Origin: an uncultured Microbulbifer sp.
GTDB lineage: Bacteria; Pseudomonadota; Gammaproteobacteria; Pseudomonadales; Cellvibrionaceae
NCBI RefSeq assembly: GCF_947504145.1
Contig: NZ_CANNGQ010000002.1
Location: 682,001 to 746,000 of the forward strand
Length of the DNA stretch: 64,000 nt
Direction: 5' to 3'
Below, one piece after another: positions 59,141 to 64,000 of this stretch (position 1 is the stretch's first letter; every line of letters starts with the position of its first letter). A program made the translations under genes and the position numbers. The notes below the pieces were generated by a model. That model saw nothing but the letters and a program-made list of their open reading frames with translations, made no database searches and was not told where the DNA came from.

Positions 59141-60357
59141 TTAGGGTGAACCCTGCGTTGAATACGGTAGTGAAGAATGTATGGAGTACAGTCGGCAGTG
59201 TGCTGAGTAACTTGCGTCAGCCCGGGAAAGGTTCGTCCATGCTGGTGGGCGTACTGCTGGTCACCACCCTGGCCATGTCCGCGGCTAACCTGCTATTGCC
59301 GGTGGATTCGCCGCTGTATGTGAGCACCTACACCATTACGTTGATGGGGAAATATCTGTGCTTTGCCATGCTCGCCATGGCGGTGGATATCATCTGGGGC
59401 TACTGCGGAATTCTGAGCCTGGGCCACGGGGCATTTTTTGCCCTTGGCGGTTATGGCATGGGCATGTACCTGATGCGCCAGATTGGCGATCGCGGTGTGT
59501 ACGGTAATCCGGATCTGCCAGATTTTATGGTGTTCCTCAACTGGCAGGAGCTGCCCTGGTACTGGTCTGGTATGGACCAGTTCTGGTTTGCGGTATTGAT
59601 GGCGCTCGCGGTGCCCGGCCTGCTGGCGTTTGTGTTCGGCTGGCTGGCGTTCCGCTCGCGGGTGACTGGTGTTTACCTTTCCATCATGACCCAGGCTCTG
59701 ACCTACGCGCTGATGCTGGCTTTTTTCCGCAATGAAATGGGTTTTGGTGGCAATAACGGGCTGACGGATTTCAAGGATATTCTTGGCTTTGATTTGCAGT
59801 CAGATGCCACCCGGGTAGGGTTGCTACTGGTTACCACCCTGTTGTTGGTGATTGCGATCCTTACCAGCCGTGCGATTGTGCAGTCGCGTCTCGGTCGCGT
59901 GATTGTGGCTGTGCGGGATGCGGAAGCGCGCTCGCGTTTTCTTGGCTATCGCACCGAGCACTACAAAGTGTGGCTGTTTGTCTACTCCGCATTGATCGCC
60001 GCCGTCGCGGGCATGCTGTATGTGCCGCAGGTGGGCATTATCAATCCCGGCGAATTTTCTCCGCTCAACTCCATTGAGGTTGTGGTGTGGGTGGCTGTGG
60101 GTGGTCGCGGCACACTTTACGGCGCCATCGTCGGCGCCTTGTTGGTGAACTACGCAAAAACCCGCTTTACCGCGATTATGCCGGACGGCTGGCTATTCGC
60201 GCTGGGCGCACTGTTTGTGATCGTGACCGTCTATTTACCCCAGGGGCTGGCAGGCTTGTTGCAGCGTTTTTCCGGTGACAAGCCCGAGCAAGCTGCCGGG
60301 CGGGAACTGGATAGCGATGCCTCAAACGGGGTGAGCGGCCGGGAGGCAAATGCATGA
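59137..60357 (+). CDS. urtC: Urea ABC transporter permease UrtC
   Basis: DIIWGYCGILSLGHGAFFALGGYGMGMYLM. Confidence 0.95.
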   Translation: MIRVNPALNTVVKNVWSTVGSVLSNLRQPGKGSSMLVGVLLVTTLAMSAANLLLPVDSPLYVSTYTITLMGKYLCFAMLAMAVDIIWGYCGILSLGHGAFFALGGYGMGMYLMRQIGDRGVYGNPDLPDFMVFLNWQELPWYWSGMDQFWFAVLMALAVPGLLAFVFGWLAFRSRVTGVYLSIMTQALTYALMLAFFRNEMGFGGNNGLTDFKDILGFDLQSDATRVGLLLVTTLLLVIAILTSRAIVQSRLGRVIVAVRDAEARSRFLGYRTEHYKVWLFVYSALIAAVAGMLYVPQVGIINPGEFSPLNSIEVVVWVAVGGRGTLYGAIVGALLVNYAKTRFTAIMPDGWLFALGALFVIVTVYLPQGLAGLLQRFSGDKPEQAAGRELDSDASNGVSGREANA

Positions 60358-61199
60358 ACAGTCTGAATGAATTTACCGGGCAGGCGCGAGAACTGATGCG
60401 CCGGGATACCACCTGGCCATTTCTGGTGCCGCGGCGGCGTTCGCCGGATGTGTCAAAAAACGTGATCCTGTATCTCGAAGGGCTGAGTGTCAGCTTTGAT
60501 GGTTTTAAAGCATTGAATGATCTCAACCTGTATGTGAACGACGGCGAATTGCGCTGCCTGATCGGTGCCAATGGTGCCGGTAAAACCACGCTGATGGATG
60601 TTATCACCGGTAAAACCCAGTGCGACAGCGGCAGTGCCTGGTTCGGCCAGAATATCGATTTACTGGCTCACGACGAGGCAGAAATTGCTCAGCTGGGTAT
60701 CGGTCGAAAGTTCCAGAAGCCGACGGTGTTTGAGGCGCATACGGTCTTTCACAACCTCGAGTTGTCGCTGCAGGGCAGCAAAGGTGTGTGGAGTGCACTG
60801 ACCGCAAAACTCTCGGGCGCTGAGCGCGACCGTATCGACGAAGTGCTGAATATCATCGGCCTGGAGAAGGCCCGTTTCCAGATGGCGGGTGCGCTCTCTC
60901 ACGGGCAGAAGCAATGGCTGGAGATTGGCATGCTGCTGGCGGCGGAGCCGCGCCTGTTGCTGGTGGATGAACCGGTGGCAGGGATGACGGCGGAAGAAAC
61001 CGAGCGCACTGCGGAGCTGCTGACATCCCTGGCCGGCAAACACACGGTGATTGTGGTTGAGCACGATATGGAGTTCGTACGCAGTATCGCGCGCACGGTG
61101 ACGGTGTTGCATCAGGGCTCAGTGCTGGCGGAGGGCACCATGGATCAGGTGCAGAACAACCGGGATGTGATCGAGGTTTATCTGGGAGAAGAAGCGTGA
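60354..61199 (+). CDS. urtD: Urea ABC transporter ATPase UrtD
   Basis: LIGANGAGKTTLMDVITGKT; LSHGQKQWLEIGMLLAAEPRLLLVDEPVAGM. Confidence 0.95.
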   Translation: MNSLNEFTGQARELMRRDTTWPFLVPRRRSPDVSKNVILYLEGLSVSFDGFKALNDLNLYVNDGELRCLIGANGAGKTTLMDVITGKTQCDSGSAWFGQNIDLLAHDEAEIAQLGIGRKFQKPTVFEAHTVFHNLELSLQGSKGVWSALTAKLSGAERDRIDEVLNIIGLEKARFQMAGALSHGQKQWLEIGMLLAAEPRLLLVDEPVAGMTAEETERTAELLTSLAGKHTVIVVEHDMEFVRSIARTVTVLHQGSVLAEGTMDQVQNNRDVIEVYLGEEA

Positions 61200-61891
61200 T
61201 CCGGATCGAGAAACTGAATCAGAAATACGGCGGGACGCAGATTCTCTGGGATCTGGACCTGAATATCGAGCAGGGTTCCTGTACCTGCATTATGGGAAGA
61301 AATGGCGCCGGCAAGACGACGCTGTTGAAGTGCCTGATGGGTTTGTTGCCGGCCAGTGATGGGCAGATCCTGTATGAGGGGAAGCCGATTGAGGGGCGGC
61401 CGGCACAGGCGCGGGCGAAGATGGGGATTGGTTATGTACCTCAGGGACGGGATATTTTTCCGTTGTTGACGGTGGAGGAGAATCTGCAGATTGGTTTGCC
61501 GGCGCGCCGCGATGGCCTGAAGACGATTCCGCCGCGGATTTTTGAGTTGTTTCCGGTGTTGCAGGATATGTTGCATCGCCGGGGTGGGGATCTTTCCGGT
61601 GGTCAGCAGCAGCAGTTGGCGATTGGTCGCGCGCTGGTGATTGATCCGAAGGTATTGATTCTGGATGAGCCGAACGAGGGGATTCAGCCGAATATCGTTC
61701 GTCAGATCGGGGACGTGGTGACGCAGCTCAATGAAGAGGACGGGCTGACGGTAATCCTGGTGGAGCAGAAGCTGGGTTTTGCCCGTCGCGTGGGCAAGGA
61801 GTTTCGTCTGATGCAGAAAGGTTCGGTGGTGGCGGCGGACCGGATGGCGAATCTGGATGACGGACTGATTCGCCAGTACCTCGCGGTTTAG
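61196..61891 (+). CDS. urtE: Urea ABC transporter ATPase UrtE
   Basis: IMGRNGAGKTTLLKCLMGLL; LSGGQQQQLAIGRALVIDPKVLILDEPNEGIQPNIVRQI. Confidence 0.95.
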   Translation: MIRIEKLNQKYGGTQILWDLDLNIEQGSCTCIMGRNGAGKTTLLKCLMGLLPASDGQILYEGKPIEGRPAQARAKMGIGYVPQGRDIFPLLTVEENLQIGLPARRDGLKTIPPRIFELFPVLQDMLHRRGGDLSGGQQQQLAIGRALVIDPKVLILDEPNEGIQPNIVRQIGDVVTQLNEEDGLTVILVEQKLGFARRVGKEFRLMQKGSVVAADRMANLDDGLIRQYLAV

Positions 61892-61900
61892 TGTTTTTCG

Positions 61901-61951
61901 GCTTTGATTTCCCGACAGCTTTGATTGCTCGACGGATGTGATTTCCCGACA
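61901..61951. repeat. Three tandem 17-bp repeats
   Basis: GCTTTGATTTCCCGACA / GCTTTGATTGCTCGACG / GATGTGATTTCCCGACA, head to tail with no spacer. Confidence 0.85.
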
Positions 61952-61972
61952 TAGTATCTTGCGGACTTTTTA

Positions 61973-62947
61973 TCAGCAAAAAACCTGCAGGTACTCCCTG
62001 TTCCCATAAAAGTGAAATTCTTCCAATGCGCTGTACGCCAGTTTGATCACATGATCATCGTCACTGTGCAGCGCCTTTTCTGTGATTTCCGCCTGTCGTT
62101 GCGGGATGTCCTTAATCACTTCTGATTTCACCGGCTGGATCGTTTTTGGCCCGGTACTCAAATACGCAATCACCAGGCCCTGCCAGAAATAGCGCAACGC
62201 CGCCTCCTGATCTGTGCAGTAGGGCAGGATCAGGCGCAGAGCGTGACAGCCGGTTACGCCGTGTAGCAGGGTGAAGTCCCGGGTGCCGAGGTAGGCATCG
62301 ATCGCGACGCCGGCAATGTCTTCAAGGCCGAGCAACCTGGGTTGGATTGTTGCTTCCATCCAGCCCGCTTGACCGGTGACGGAGTGCATATGGTCTGCGA
62401 TGTTGCCTGGGGCGAGGGGTATTTCGGGGTATTTATCGGTTACCCGCTGAATCACTTCTTTGGCGGTTGCGATGGCGGGGGTGGTTTCTGTACGACTCGT
62501 CAGTTCGTGGTAGTCGAGGTTCCAGTAAGCAAGACCCATGGCGATTTCTTCCAGGTGGCGAGCGTCGACGCCATAGGCGGTGCGAATTAGGCCGTGGAAG
62601 GCGGCGGTGGCGATGGCCGGGAGAAGTTTGGGTAATTCCTGCTGCAGGCACTTGGCGATACCGAGGTGCTTGAGCTGCTGTTCGTAGTAGTGCAGAGCGC
62701 TGGGGAATAGGTCGTCGCGATTGCGACATTCGGTGATATCAGTGATTTCCTGCACCGGGCTGCCGGGGCGTGGTTGCAGGTGTGGGGTGCTGCGGTCGAA
62801 GGTGTGCTTGAGCTCAGTGGGGCCCGCTGACAGTTTGTCCAGAGCGATCAGCACCATGGGCAGATGGTTGGCCAGCCGGTCTCCGTAATGCACGTGATAG
62901 CGGCTGCCCGCTTCGAGTAATTCCACACAATTGCGGGTAATGCTCAC
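61973..62947 (-). CDS. Questin oxidase-like family protein (DUF4243)
   Basis: ANHLPMVLIALDKLSAGPTEL; TAAFHGLIRTAYGVDARHLEEIAMGLAYW; HGVTGCHALRLILPY. Confidence 0.75.
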   Translation of the reverse strand: MSITRNCVELLEAGSRYHVHYGDRLANHLPMVLIALDKLSAGPTELKHTFDRSTPHLQPRPGSPVQEITDITECRNRDDLFPSALHYYEQQLKHLGIAKCLQQELPKLLPAIATAAFHGLIRTAYGVDARHLEEIAMGLAYWNLDYHELTSRTETTPAIATAKEVIQRVTDKYPEIPLAPGNIADHMHSVTGQAGWMEATIQPRLLGLEDIAGVAIDAYLGTRDFTLLHGVTGCHALRLILPYCTDQEAALRYFWQGLVIAYLSTGPKTIQPVKSEVIKDIPQRQAEITEKALHSDDDHVIKLAYSALEEFHFYGNREYLQVFC

Positions 62948-63176
62948 AAATCCTGCCTCCGCTCAATAAATGGCCATATTTTTTAATTCCGAGCTAATTC
63001 AATAGTTTATGTCGCCACAGGCATCCTCCCCAAACCTTCTGTTTGGTTATTTTCCTTTCTTATAAACAATAATATTGTCCAACAAATAGAGTTTTGATAG
63101 CGTATTGGTTCTTCGGCCCCGGGTGGTCGAGGAAAGCAAAAATAATTGAATAAAAATGCGATGAGAGGGAAATGCC

Positions 63177-64000
<824 letters not shown>

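Overview
This 64-kb, mostly GC-rich window looks like a gammaproteobacterial chromosome, probably a marine polysaccharide degrader. The taxonomic placement is inference from gene content only. Main blocks: (1) ~0.1-16.3 kb, an LPS core / surface-glycan cluster (ugd, several glycosyltransferases, ELM1-like, YrbL-like, O-antigen ligase-like, waaA, sulfotransferase-like, Kdo kinase, UDP-glucuronate epimerase). (2) 16.4-29.4 kb, tolC, a pqiA-pqiA-pqiB-like MCE operon with DUF4136 lipoproteins, nudF, DUF1249, cpdA, a lipoprotein, yqiA and parE. (3) 29.4-33.6 kb, an AT-richer block of small same-strand ORFs separated by attC-like palindromic sites with GTTRRRY core sites. It reads as a chromosomal integron cassette array without an integrase (CALIN). 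At its parE-proximal edge lies a ~110-bp cluster of six 16-bp quasi-palindromes. (4) 33.6-44.2 kb, ordinary metabolic and transport genes plus rhlE. (5) 44.4-61.9 kb, ureDABCEFG and urtABCDE, separated by a two-component system whose sensor is an NCS1-permease/Cys-rich/histidine-kinase/receiver fusion, plus a porin. (6) A questin-oxidase-like gene and the 5' end of a PL6-like lyase lipoprotein with a (DP)n(EP)n linker. The most interesting items are the integrase-less cassette array with its quasi-palindrome cluster, the NCS1-histidine kinase fusion in the urea locus, the 3x17-bp tandem repeat after urtE, the structured palindromic element after the urease operon, and a 51-bp in-frame tandem duplication in waaA.
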